NCBI GenBank assembly: GCA_017556565.1
Contig: JAFYMQ010000086.1
Coordinates: 1 to 6,967, forward strand
Direction of reading: 5' to 3'
Source of the DNA: Clostridia bacterium
GTDB lineage: Bacteria; Bacillota; Clostridia; Oscillospirales; Butyricicoccaceae
Length of the DNA stretch: 6,967 nucleotides
How positions within the stretch are numbered: the first letter of the stretch is position 1; each line of letters opens with the position of its first letter. Below, one piece after another: positions 1 to 5,867 of this stretch. The notes under the pieces were generated by a model, which made no database searches, had not been told where the DNA came from, and saw only the letters and a program-made list of their open reading frames with translations. A program made the position numbers and the translations under genes.

Positions 1-84
1 CGCGGCGGCGGTCTGCAGCATATCGTCAAGCAGCTTGGCTCTGCAGGCTCTGCCGATCCTCTTAATCAGCGCGGAACAGCGGGT
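1..84 (+). CDS. Major capsid protein, N4-gp56 family: exon 1 (5' partial)
   Basis: This is the C-terminal part of a phage major capsid protein, upstream of an intron. Frame 1 reads RGGGLQHIVKQLGSAGSADP followed by LNQRGTAG. From family knowledge, this closely resembles the conserved C-terminal signature of N4-gp56 capsid proteins (IVKxLGSAGxxDPLNQRxTxGWK). The gene start lies outside the window. The exon ends at T84 in codon phase 0. Without splicing the frame adds seven codons unlike the family and stops at TAA 106-108, so unspliced message would give a capsid lacking its last 30 residues. Exon 2 lies at 1309-1401. The protein would form the icosahedral shell. The assignment rests on remembered family sequence rather than a search, but the match across the splice junction makes it strong. 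Confidence 0.85.
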
Positions 85-260
85 TACACTCGGGCAATCG
101 TAGCCTAAAACTGTACACCAGCCCGCTTAAAACCGCTTCTAATTGACTTGAAGTTCCGGTGACGGATAACAAGGCGCAAGTTTAAATACAGCGTGAGAGA
201 CTAAATGAAGCGGCACGGGTATACCGTGATGCGATAGTCCGTACTCCGAATATAATCAAA

Positions 261-283
261 ATGTCCTGCACGAGGCAGGACAT
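261..283 (-). terminator. P9-domain hairpin, possible terminator of the antisense endonuclease gene
   Basis: A 9-bp perfect stem (261-269 with 275-283) and a 5-nt loop. On the plus strand it is a peripheral hairpin nested in P9 (244-249/292-297) of the group I intron. Read on the minus strand it lies about 40 nt past the endonuclease stop codon and is followed by TTTTGATTATATT, a weak but plausible rho-independent terminator. The structure is seen directly; termination is inferred and the T run is short. Confidence 0.45.
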
Positions 284-321
284 AAAAGAAATCGGAGACC
301 GACGCAGAAATGGGTCGGCGC

Positions 322-1221
322 CTATCCCAGTTTATAATTCATACAATCAGGAATATGTGGAGCAACAATATCCAAAAAGGATTTCGACTGAGAAGAGTTT
401 ATTCTCAGAACAAATTGCCCATTGCGACGTGGTTCAAGTTTGGCTTCTATGCCGTATGAGCTGCGAAAGTATTCTATGAGCAATTGATGCTCCTCTGCAG
501 AAAAAGAATTGGTGCACAAAACGATAGTTTTGTAACGTTTATTGATTGAACCATCATCCATATACCATACGGCGAGAGACAACGGAGATAATTGAGACAG
601 CCAGAAATCGGACACTTTTTTGCGGCCGTCAGGATAGCAAATCTCCCGTGCCCAACCTAAAAAAGGATGGGAGACCGTAGAGAAAGAATAGGTAGGAAGA
701 TTACCTCTGAACTCCTTGTGGGATTTATTAAAATCTTTCATAGTGACAAAGTCGGAGAACTCGTTATATTTCCAGCGCAGGTAATCGAGCTGCCTCTCTC
801 CGTGAGTAAAGGATAATGATGCATTGTTTCCCGAAGGTCTGAGATATGCATCGCCAAGCAGCGAACCAAAGCAGATATCTTTCTGGCGTTGTGAAAACTC
901 AGCAGAACGCAGCTCGTGATTTACGGAAAAATCAAAGGAGATGCCATAATCCCGGCAATACTTGTAGATGTTGCTCCATCCCTCTGGTCCGTATCCGAGA
1001 TGTTCGGCAACTTGTCGGGGTGTCATGCCTTCGTCAAGAATTAACCCTCGCAGAGTCTCTTCTGAGGGTTTGAGGATGACCCTTCTTTTGGGAAGAGAAT
1101 AACGGTTTGCAAGTTTTCGGAGAAACCGAGGGTCACTATAACCGTATTTTACTGCGATTTCTTTCCATGTCAAGTCTGACATGACATCATTCAGAAGCTG
1201 CTCTCTTGAAGGCGCTTTCAT
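322..1221 (-). CDS. LAGLIDADG homing endonuclease, encoded antisense inside the group I intron
   Basis: A 299-aa DNA endonuclease expected to cut intron-less capsid genes at the exon junction and so spread the intron. Two LAGLIDADG helices are visible: FGSLLGDAYL (residues 118-127, acidic D124) and LAVWYMDDGSI (216-226, acidic D222/D223). This suits a single-chain, two-motif enzyme of the LAGLIDADG_2 type. The first ~95 residues hold two helix-turn-helix-like units (LTWKEIAVKYGYSD, 17-30; MTPRQVAEHLGYGPE, 66-80), probably extra DNA-binding modules. ATG 1221 is chosen because GGAG (plus-strand 1231-1234) lies 9 nt upstream; ATG 1230 would touch that site. The frame stays open far upstream, to about 2157, but that part is only a shadow of phage genes. 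By eye the gene is clearly more AT-rich than its neighbours, consistent with separate transfer. It ends just outside the ribozyme P9 domain. No frameshift or missing motif is seen, so it looks intact. Confidence 0.9.
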   Translation of the reverse strand: MKAPSREQLLNDVMSDLTWKEIAVKYGYSDPRFLRKLANRYSLPKRRVILKPSEETLRGLILDEGMTPRQVAEHLGYGPEGWSNIYKYCRDYGISFDFSVNHELRSAEFSQRQKDICFGSLLGDAYLRPSGNNASLSFTHGERQLDYLRWKYNEFSDFVTMKDFNKSHKEFRGNLPTYSFSTVSHPFLGWAREICYPDGRKKVSDFWLSQLSPLSLAVWYMDDGSINKRYKTIVLCTNSFSAEEHQLLIEYFRSSYGIEAKLEPRRNGQFVLRINSSQSKSFLDIVAPHIPDCMNYKLG

Positions 1222-1267
1222 AGGAAACATCTCCAACACACCGTATTTTGATTGATTGAGTGGAATT

Positions 1268-1296
1268 ATTATAACACAAAGTGGATAGGTCTGCAA
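1268..1296 (-). promoter_or_regulatory. Sigma-A-type promoter of the antisense endonuclease gene
   Basis: On the minus strand, TTGCAG (plus-strand 1291-1296) and TATAAT (1268-1273) are separated by exactly 17 bp. A start near 1261 would give a ~40-nt leader carrying GGAG ahead of ATG 1221. The whole promoter lies within the last 41 nt of the intron, so it moves with the intron. The match to consensus is close, but promoter activity is inferred. Confidence 0.7.
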
Positions 1297-1308
1297 GCAA
1301 CAGATGAG

Positions 1309-1401
1309 TGGAAGGCAACACGCGCCTCCAAGCGCCTTGTAGAAGAGTACATGGTGCGTATCGAGAGCTGCTCTACATTCAACGATCTGGGCGCTAACTA
1401 A
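1309..1401 (+). CDS. Major capsid protein, N4-gp56 family: exon 2 (C-terminus)
   Basis: This 30-residue exon reads WKATRASKRLVEEYMVRIES followed by CSTFNDLGAN and TAA at 1399-1401. It continues exon 1 in frame to give the family motif TAG-WKAT...YMVRIE. The splice point (ggt|tgg) is set by U84, G1308, and the P1 and P10 pairings. The intron interrupts one of the most conserved parts of the protein, typical of homing sites. A small inverted repeat (1390-1394/1402-1406) spans the stop codon. The downstream gene begins 69 nt later. Confidence 0.87.
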   Translation, partial: WKATRASKRLVEEYMVRIESCSTFNDLGAN

Positions 1402-1416
1402 GCGCCGCGGATAAAC

Positions 1417-1439
1417 GGGCGGCAGGCAAACTGCCGCCC
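1417..1439 (+). other. Intergenic hairpin after the capsid gene
   Basis: A perfect 9-bp GC-rich stem (GGGCGGCAG/CTGCCGCCC) with loop GCAAA. It is followed on the plus strand by CCAAAAAAA, not a T run, so it is not a standard plus-strand terminator. It may be an mRNA end-protecting or processing hairpin that sets high capsid expression apart from downstream genes, or a partial attenuator. Structure is seen; role is inferred. Confidence 0.5.
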
Positions 1440-1470
1440 CCAAAAAAACTGACACACCAAGGAGGAAATT

Positions 1471-1836
1471 ATGTCTGAAACAAAAACAACCGTAAAACTC
1501 AGCGCTCAGGAGCTTGAGGCGATCAAAAATCAGCTGAGAGAGGAGCTGAGGGAGGAACTGACCCATGCAGCAGCACCCACCAACAGCACACCCGACCCTT
1601 ATTTTGAGGAGTACGTGGAGGTGCAGCTTTTCAAGGACGGCAAGGACTACCGCGACGACGTCTTTGTGTCCTGCAACGGCGAAAACTGCCTCATAAAGCG
1701 CGGCGTGCCCGTCATGATCAAGCGCAAGTTTGCTCTTATTCTGGAGCAGTCGGCGCGTCAGGACGTTTGCGCCGCCGAGTATGCTCAGGATCGCCGCCGC
1801 GAGTATACCGACCGCGCCCGTGAACTGGGAATGTAA
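1471..1836 (+). CDS. Small capsid-linked phage protein (hypothetical)
   Basis: A 121-aa protein starting at ATG 1471 behind a strong AAGGAGG site. Residues ~10-32 are rich in E, L, R and K (ELEAIKNQLREELREELTHA), a likely amphipathic or coiled-coil helix. A proline-rich linker follows, then a compact region containing VEVQLFKDGKDYRDDVFVSC and RGVPVMIKRKFALILEQS. From memory, proteins with this V-x-LFKD...DVFV...RGVxVxxxRKxAxVL pattern often follow the capsid gene in Firmicutes phages with N4-gp56 capsids. I cannot assign a named function; a capsid decoration or connector-associated role is a guess from position. There is no signal peptide or membrane segment. Confidence 0.8.
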   Translation: MSETKTTVKLSAQELEAIKNQLREELREELTHAAAPTNSTPDPYFEEYVEVQLFKDGKDYRDDVFVSCNGENCLIKRGVPVMIKRKFALILEQSARQDVCAAEYAQDRRREYTDRARELGM

Positions 1837-1846
1837 AATCAGTCTT

Positions 1847-1872
1847 CCCGCGGGGCATTTTGCCCCTGCGGG
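1847..1872 (+). other. Intergenic hairpin just upstream of a ribosome binding site
   Basis: A 5-bp outer stem (CCCGC 1847-1851/GCGGG 1868-1872) and a 6-bp inner stem (GGGGCA/TGCCCC) with a TTT loop and one bulged T (1867). It ends a few bases before the GGTGGGGA ribosome site of the next gene. With no T run it is not a clear terminator. It may lower or tune translation of the following membrane protein (inference). Confidence 0.45.
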
Positions 1873-1890
1873 CGGTGGGGATACCCGATT

Positions 1891-2196
1891 ATGACACAAC
1901 TGATGAACATTGCCCAGATCTGCACGAGCATCAGCACTATCGCGGCACTTGCGCTGCTGCTTGTGAGGCCGCTGCGCAAATGGGCGCTGGGGCTCAGACA
2001 GATGGAGGACGGGCAAAAATGTCTGCTCAGGGCCGATATGCTGCGCACCTATTACCGCCACCGCGACGAGGCGACCATCAGGCAGTACGAGCTTGAGAAC
2101 TTTTTGACCACCTACCGCGCCTACCGTGCGCTGGGCGGAAACAGTTTTATAGAACACATTTATACCGAGGTGTCCCGATGGGACATCATAAGCTGA
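1891..2196 (+). CDS. Small phage membrane protein, one N-terminal TM segment
   Basis: A 101-aa protein with one clear membrane helix near the N-terminus (about residues 6-25, IAQICTSISTIAALALLLV), followed by basic RPLRKW. A soluble helical tail contains CLLRADMLRTYYRHRD and a YELENFLTTYRAYRALGGNS stretch. From memory, this short TM-plus-ML.TYY...Y..Y.ALGGNSF pattern recurs beside holins in Firmicutes prophages, usually annotated as hypothetical. The ribosome site GGTGGGGA (1874-1881) is modest; ATG 1903 is a possible alternative start. The gene ends 14 nt before the holin start and may belong to the lysis group, perhaps as a holin partner. That is inferred from position only. Confidence 0.8.
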   Translation: MTQLMNIAQICTSISTIAALALLLVRPLRKWALGLRQMEDGQKCLLRADMLRTYYRHRDEATIRQYELENFLTTYRAYRALGGNSFIEHIYTEVSRWDIIS

Positions 2197-2210
2197 GAGA
2201 GGAGAAGCTC

Positions 2211-2465
2211 ATGGAAATATCAGCAAAAAACATCCTGCGCAAGTTGCTCAGCCGCAAGTTTCTGACCGCGGCGGCAGGCATTCTTATGGGCATCGTCATA
2301 GTTTTTGGCGGTGACAGCGAGACTGTCGAGACCGTGGCGGGCGCGGTTGTGTCCCTTGTGTCCACGGTGGCATATATTGCTGTAGAGGGCAGAGTTGATG
2401 CGCTTCAGGCGGCAAACTGTGCACTCAGGCTGCAGCAGGCAGCAGATATTATAGGTGAGGAGTGA
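2211..2465 (+). CDS. Phage holin, two TM segments
   Basis: An 84-aa membrane protein expected to form holes in the host membrane at the end of infection and so trigger lysis with the adjacent endolysin. Two hydrophobic helices are visible, about residues 17-33 (KFLTAAAGILMGIVIVF) and 42-58 (VAGAVVSLVSTVAYIAVE), joined by a short acidic turn (GGDSETVET). A charged helical tail follows. Small size, two TM helices and the endolysin next door are typical of Firmicutes holins, and the GGDS..TV..VAGAV pattern matches ones I recall from Clostridia prophages. ATG 2211 is chosen over the in-frame ATG 2178 because AGAGGAG ends 6 nt upstream; 2178 would lie inside the previous gene. The stop is 4 nt before the endolysin TTG start. 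Confidence 0.85.
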   Translation: MEISAKNILRKLLSRKFLTAAAGILMGIVIVFGGDSETVETVAGAVVSLVSTVAYIAVEGRVDALQAANCALRLQQAADIIGEE

Positions 2466-2469
2466 TCAA

Positions 2470-3291
2470 TTGCCCAAAATCTGCATAGACGCGGGACATT
2501 GGGGCAGCTATAACCAAAGCCCCGCAAACCCCGCATATTTTGAGTCAAAAATCATGTGGCAGCTGCAGGAGCTGCTTTGTGCCGAGCTTGAAAAGCTGGG
2601 CGTGCAAACGGTCAAAACGCGCCAAAGCCCCGAGCGGGATCTGCCGCTGGAGCAGCGGGGCGCTTTGGCTGAGGGGTGCGGGCTGTTTTTGTCCCTGCAT
2701 TCCAACGCAACAGAGGGCAACGCTCTGCGCGAGGATATAGACTATCCGGTTTCCTACGTGTCCATAAGCGGCAGTGCCGACGATATAGGGCTCAGGCTGG
2801 CTCGGTGCGTTGAGCAGACTTTGGGTACTGTGCAGAGCGCCCGCATCGAGCACAAAACCGGCAGCGGCGGCAAGGATTATTACGGCGTGCTTCGCGGTGC
2901 GTGGGCAAAAGGTGTGGCGGGGGTAATACTGGAGCACAGTTTTCATACCAATTCCCGTACGGTACGGTGGCTGATGCAGCCGGAAAACCTGCAGACCCTT
3001 GCTATCCGTGAGGCGCAGATAATAGCCGAATACCTGGGGACAAAAATCCCCGCCACGCCCGCCTCCCCTGCCCAAAAACGGTACAGATATCTGAGGGATT
3101 TGCCCGAGAGCGATTCTTTCCGCGCCATTATCGCAGAGCTGATGGAGGCGGGGATAATTCGCGGCGACGGGGGCACGCCGCCCGTCATCGATCTGAGCCA
3201 TGATATGGTGCGGCTGCTTGTCATGCTGCACAGAGCGGGGCTGCTGGACAAAAATCAAGCAAAAAATCACAACAAGGAGAATACCAATTGA
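2470..3291 (+). CDS. Endolysin: N-acetylmuramoyl-L-alanine amidase (Amidase_3)
   Basis: A 273-aa zinc amidase that cuts the bond between N-acetylmuramic acid and L-alanine in peptidoglycan, releasing phage at lysis. Visible family residues: DAGHWG (H10), FES (E25), SLHSNA (H77) as zinc ligands, and catalytic E155 in LEHSFHTN. The catalytic domain spans about residues 1-195. A linker rich in P and A precedes a C-terminal module (about 205-262: RYLRDLPESDSF, GIIRGDGG, DLSHDMVRLLVMLHRAGL) resembling SLH-like wall-binding segments common in clostridial phage endolysins. The start is TTG 2470, with GAGGAG 7 nt upstream and MPKICIDAGH matching family N-termini; GTG 2455 would include that ribosome site. 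There is no signal peptide, so export depends on the holin. The stop overlaps the next gene's TTG. Confidence 0.92.
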   Translation: MPKICIDAGHWGSYNQSPANPAYFESKIMWQLQELLCAELEKLGVQTVKTRQSPERDLPLEQRGALAEGCGLFLSLHSNATEGNALREDIDYPVSYVSISGSADDIGLRLARCVEQTLGTVQSARIEHKTGSGGKDYYGVLRGAWAKGVAGVILEHSFHTNSRTVRWLMQPENLQTLAIREAQIIAEYLGTKIPATPASPAQKRYRYLRDLPESDSFRAIIAELMEAGIIRGDGGTPPVIDLSHDMVRLLVMLHRAGLLDKNQAKNHNKENTN

Positions 3292-3629
3292 CACCAAACC
3301 AAGCAATACAAAGAGCTGACGAGCTCAGACCCAACGCCCTGAGCCGGGACACCAAGCTGTTGTGGCTGGGCGAGATAGAGGGGCAGGTGGGATGCCTTAT
3401 GGGTCGGGAGGAGGGCGTGCACACAGATCCTGACGGGGAGCTTTTGATGCAGCCGCCCTTTGACAATATATATTATCTCTATCTGTGCGCTCGCATCGAC
3501 CACGCCCATCAGGACGGAGACTTGTATTACAACGATACGGTCATGTTCAATGCCTCGTTCGATCGGGCAAAGTCCCACTACAGACAGCAAAATCTGCCCC
3601 AAAAACGCGGCAACTGGAGGATATGCTGA
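3288..3629 (+). CDS. Small head-tail connector-like phage protein
   Basis: A 113-aa soluble protein, probably helical. Key parts are the N-terminus (TPNQAIQRADELRPNALS), the central LLWLGEIEGQV, PPFDNIYYLYLCARIDHAHQ and the C-terminal VMFNASFDRAKSHYRQQN. From memory, this layout (ADxLKPN...WLxELEG...PYDxIYxxYLxAxIDxxN...MFNAAYxxF) is shared by short proteins in Firmicutes podo- and siphophages that are often placed at the neck as head-tail adaptors. The named role is therefore moderate confidence. It starts at TTG 3288, with AAGGAG 8 nt upstream, and overlaps the endolysin stop by 4 nt (TTGA). Its own stop overlaps the next start (TGATG). Both overlaps suggest translational coupling. Confidence 0.8.
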   Translation: MTPNQAIQRADELRPNALSRDTKLLWLGEIEGQVGCLMGREEGVHTDPDGELLMQPPFDNIYYLYLCARIDHAHQDGDLYYNDTVMFNASFDRAKSHYRQQNLPQKRGNWRIC

Positions 3630-5863
3630 TGCTGCCTCTTATGCAGACCAAGACAAAAAAGCTCAAGCGCAGCAATCTGCAGTTTGGCGGCCTCAATCTC
3701 TGTGAGAGCGCCGAAGCGGGCGAGGTGCGCGACAGTATCGGGGTGAGCAGCCGCGCCTTTCCCTATATTTCGGTGTGCGGCGGCAGAGAGCGGATAGAGA
3801 GCTGCCTTGACCCCGTTGATATGTTCGAGTATGACGGCAGGCTGGCGGTGGTGGACGGCGACACCCTGCGCTATGACGGGCAGGAGATATGCAAGGTGCA
3901 GCGGGGCAAAAAACAGTTTGCCGTAGTAAACAAGACCCTGTGTATCTTCCCCGACAAGATAGCCGTTGACCTGAGTGCGGGCAAGGTCAGCTACATGGAG
4001 CGCAGTATGAATATAGACACCGCCCACAACCCCACCGACCTGCGCTCGGGCGGGCTGACCGTCACACCCGTGCGGCAGCTGACCGAAAGCGGCAGCGAGC
4101 AGAAGTTCGAGCGTACAGGTCTGTCGGGGCCCTTTGCCTATACCTGCACCTATACCTACGGCAAAGATAAAACCGCTGTGGAAAAATGCTTTTCCCGCGG
4201 CGGCTGGACAAGCCTGCACAGACTGGAAGAACTCAAGGACGTCTGCTACAACAACACAGGCAATCATATTGAGGTGGGGGATATTATGATCCCCGAGATC
4301 ACCGCAGAGGGCACGATCAGGCTTGTAGGTGAGCCCTACAAGCTGCAGAGCGGCGTTATCCCCGAGCAGTATTACCCCGACAGAAGCCGCTACAATACCG
4401 AGGGTTACTACTGCGTCATCACAAGCTATATCACCGATCTCGACCGCGGCGCGGATACGTGGATCACCTATGACGTGTACAAAACAGACGGAGCAGACGT
4501 ACTGTTTGAGGGCGCGTTTGCACCGGGGGACTCGGTATGCATAAGCGGTACGCCCTTTGGCATGAAAGATGCAGGCAACGTCGCCGTTCAGGGGATAGAC
4601 AAGATTACCAACGCCCTGATTTTTGAGCCTGAATCGATCAGGGACGTGGGGTATTATTATATTCTGCCTCAGCAGCAGCCCGGCAATAAGCCCATGACTT
4701 TGGTGGCGGACGGTCGGTACGTGACTTTTACTCCCACCGATGCCATCGATTCGGGCAGTATGCTGTGTATGGGCAGCGTTCGCGGCGAAGACGGCGCATC
4801 AAAGCGCAAGACCACCGTTTTTCTGTGGGACGAGGTCAACAGACGCGAAGCGGCGCAGTTTGAGGCAGCCATCACCGACGACTGGACAGAAGGCTGCGTT
4901 CAGGCGCAGACCTACAGCCTGAGCGGCACTATAACCGTCAAAAAACCCCTGCCCGACCTTGACTATATCTGCGAGAGCGGCAACAGACTGTGGGGAGTGA
5001 GCGCCGCCGAAAACCGCGTCTACGCATCCCGCGCAGGTCAGGTGGACAGTTTTTATGACACCGAGGGCAAAGACGGTGCGTGGAGCATGAGCTTTGGCTC
5101 GGAGGACAGGTTTACCGCCATTTGCGCTTTTGGCGGGGGAGTCTGCTGCTTCAAGGAGACTAAGCTTCACAAGATTCTGGGCACCACACGGTCGCAGTTT
5201 TCGGTCAACGATTACTCCATAGAGGGCGTGCAGCAGGGCTGCGAAAAATCCCTACAGATCTGGGGCGACACCCTGTATTACAAGGGTGTGCACGGCGTGT
5301 ATGCCTATTCGGGCGCATCCCCCAAGCTGATCTCCCGTCAGCTGGGCAGCACACCGCTGCTTAAGGCCTGCGCAGGCACCGACGGCAGAATATACTATCT
5401 CAGCGGTGTCAGCGGCGGCGAGGGGGTCAGATACGCCTATGACCTGCTCCACAAAATCTGGCTCAAAGAAGCCGCCGAGCAGACCCATGCCTTTGCCTGC
5501 GCAGACGGCGAGATTTATATGCTGTGCAGCGGCGGCGTGTACAAAACGGGCACAAGCGACAAAACTGAGACCGAGTTTGCCGTCGAGTTTGCGCCCATTA
5601 CCGAGGACACCCTGGCAAAAAAGAGCTACCAAAAGCTGCTTTTGCGCCTGCAAATGGCAAAAAACAGCTGCCTGCACGTATATCTCAAGTGTGACGGCGG
5701 CGAGATGTATCAGGTCTATACCCACGTCGCAAGCTGCGACACGGTAATCACCGTGCCCATCCGCCCCCACCGCTGCGACAGTTTTACAATCAGGCTGGAG
5801 GGCAAGGGCGATATTAAGCTTACCGGAATGCAGCGCGAATGTGCCCTGCTCAGCGAGGTGTGA
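3629..5863 (+). CDS. Large phage tail/neck protein with beta-propeller-like repeats
   Basis: A 744-aa protein. The start is ATG 3629, 8 nt after GGAGG (3616-3620) and overlapping the previous stop (TGATG); the frame is open further upstream, to 3485, but that part overlaps the preceding gene. The sequence is rich in short beta-strand units built around Y/V-D-G or W-G motifs: MFEYDGRLAVVDGDTLRYDG, RLWGVSAAENRVYASRAGQV, LQIWGDTLYYKGVHGVYAYS, GRIYYLSGVSGG and ADGEIYMLCSGGVYKTG. That pattern suggests a beta-propeller, as in podovirus tail nozzle proteins (P22 gp10-like, T7 gp12-like). A jelly-roll or Ig-like insertion around residues 200-400 is possible. It is probably a virion component in the neck or tail tube. 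The function is inferred from fold-like pattern and gene position. No peptidase or enzyme motif is visible. Confidence 0.82.
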   Translation: MLPLMQTKTKKLKRSNLQFGGLNLCESAEAGEVRDSIGVSSRAFPYISVCGGRERIESCLDPVDMFEYDGRLAVVDGDTLRYDGQEICKVQRGKKQFAVVNKTLCIFPDKIAVDLSAGKVSYMERSMNIDTAHNPTDLRSGGLTVTPVRQLTESGSEQKFERTGLSGPFAYTCTYTYGKDKTAVEKCFSRGGWTSLHRLEELKDVCYNNTGNHIEVGDIMIPEITAEGTIRLVGEPYKLQSGVIPEQYYPDRSRYNTEGYYCVITSYITDLDRGADTWITYDVYKTDGADVLFEGAFAPGDSVCISGTPFGMKDAGNVAVQGIDKITNALIFEPESIRDVGYYYILPQQQPGNKPMTLVADGRYVTFTPTDAIDSGSMLCMGSVRGEDGASKRKTTVFLWDEVNRREAAQFEAAITDDWTEGCVQAQTYSLSGTITVKKPLPDLDYICESGNRLWGVSAAENRVYASRAGQVDSFYDTEGKDGAWSMSFGSEDRFTAICAFGGGVCCFKETKLHKILGTTRSQFSVNDYSIEGVQQGCEKSLQIWGDTLYYKGVHGVYAYSGASPKLISRQLGSTPLLKACAGTDGRIYYLSGVSGGEGVRYAYDLLHKIWLKEAAEQTHAFACADGEIYMLCSGGVYKTGTSDKTETEFAVEFAPITEDTLAKKSYQKLLLRLQMAKNSCLHVYLKCDGGEMYQVYTHVASCDTVITVPIRPHRCDSFTIRLEGKGDIKLTGMQRECALLSEV

Positions 5864-5867
5864 TCTG

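Larger units (their letters stand above)
85..1308 (+). ncRNA. Group I self-splicing intron in the capsid gene
   Basis: A 1224-nt intron. Pairings seen directly: P1, exon 78-84 (AGCGGGT) with guide 121-127 (GCCCGCT), leaving the expected U84.G121 wobble at the 5' splice site; P3 133-139/207-213; P4 146-150/177-181; P5 155-158/163-166 closed by a GTGA tetraloop; P7 199-203/235-239 (GACTA/TAGTC); P8 214-218/224-228; P9 244-249/292-297; P9-domain hairpins at 261-283 and 299-318; P10, CCA 118-120 with TGG 1309-1311. The intron ends in G1308, as the class requires. The exons rejoin in frame. The core fills about the first 235 nt. The rest, beyond the P9 domain, holds an antisense homing endonuclease gene. 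Subgroup and P6/P2 pairings were not resolved. Splicing itself is inferred from structure. Confidence 0.9.

Noticed and set aside
261..479. 72-codon plus-strand open frame in the intron
   Set aside because: It overlaps the P9 domain and the antisense endonuclease, begins inside a hairpin without a ribosome site, and has no recognisable family.
846..1073. 75-codon plus-strand open frame opposite the endonuclease gene
   Set aside because: No ribosome site and low-complexity composition; it is the shadow of the LAGLIDADG gene.
1417..1446. Rho-independent terminator directly after the capsid gene
   Set aside because: The hairpin is followed by A residues on the plus strand, and the minus strand has no gene needing termination there.
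1222..2157. Upstream extension of the minus-strand endonuclease frame (about 310 extra codons)
   Set aside because: It is antisense to capsid exon 2 and the following phage genes, has no domain-like sequence, and the promoter and ribosome site place the start at 1221.
2545..3306. 253-codon minus-strand open frame
   Set aside because: It lies fully antisense to the endolysin, whose zinc and catalytic motifs are clear; the minus frame shows none.
3485..3628. N-terminal extension of the 744-aa protein
   Set aside because: This stretch overlaps the better-supported connector-like gene in another frame; GGAGG at 3616-3620 and the TGATG overlap set the start at 3629.
3578..4267. 229-codon minus-strand open frame, alanine- and glycine-rich
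   Set aside because: It is antisense to the propeller-like gene and without a ribosome site; long shadows are common in GC-richer coding DNA.
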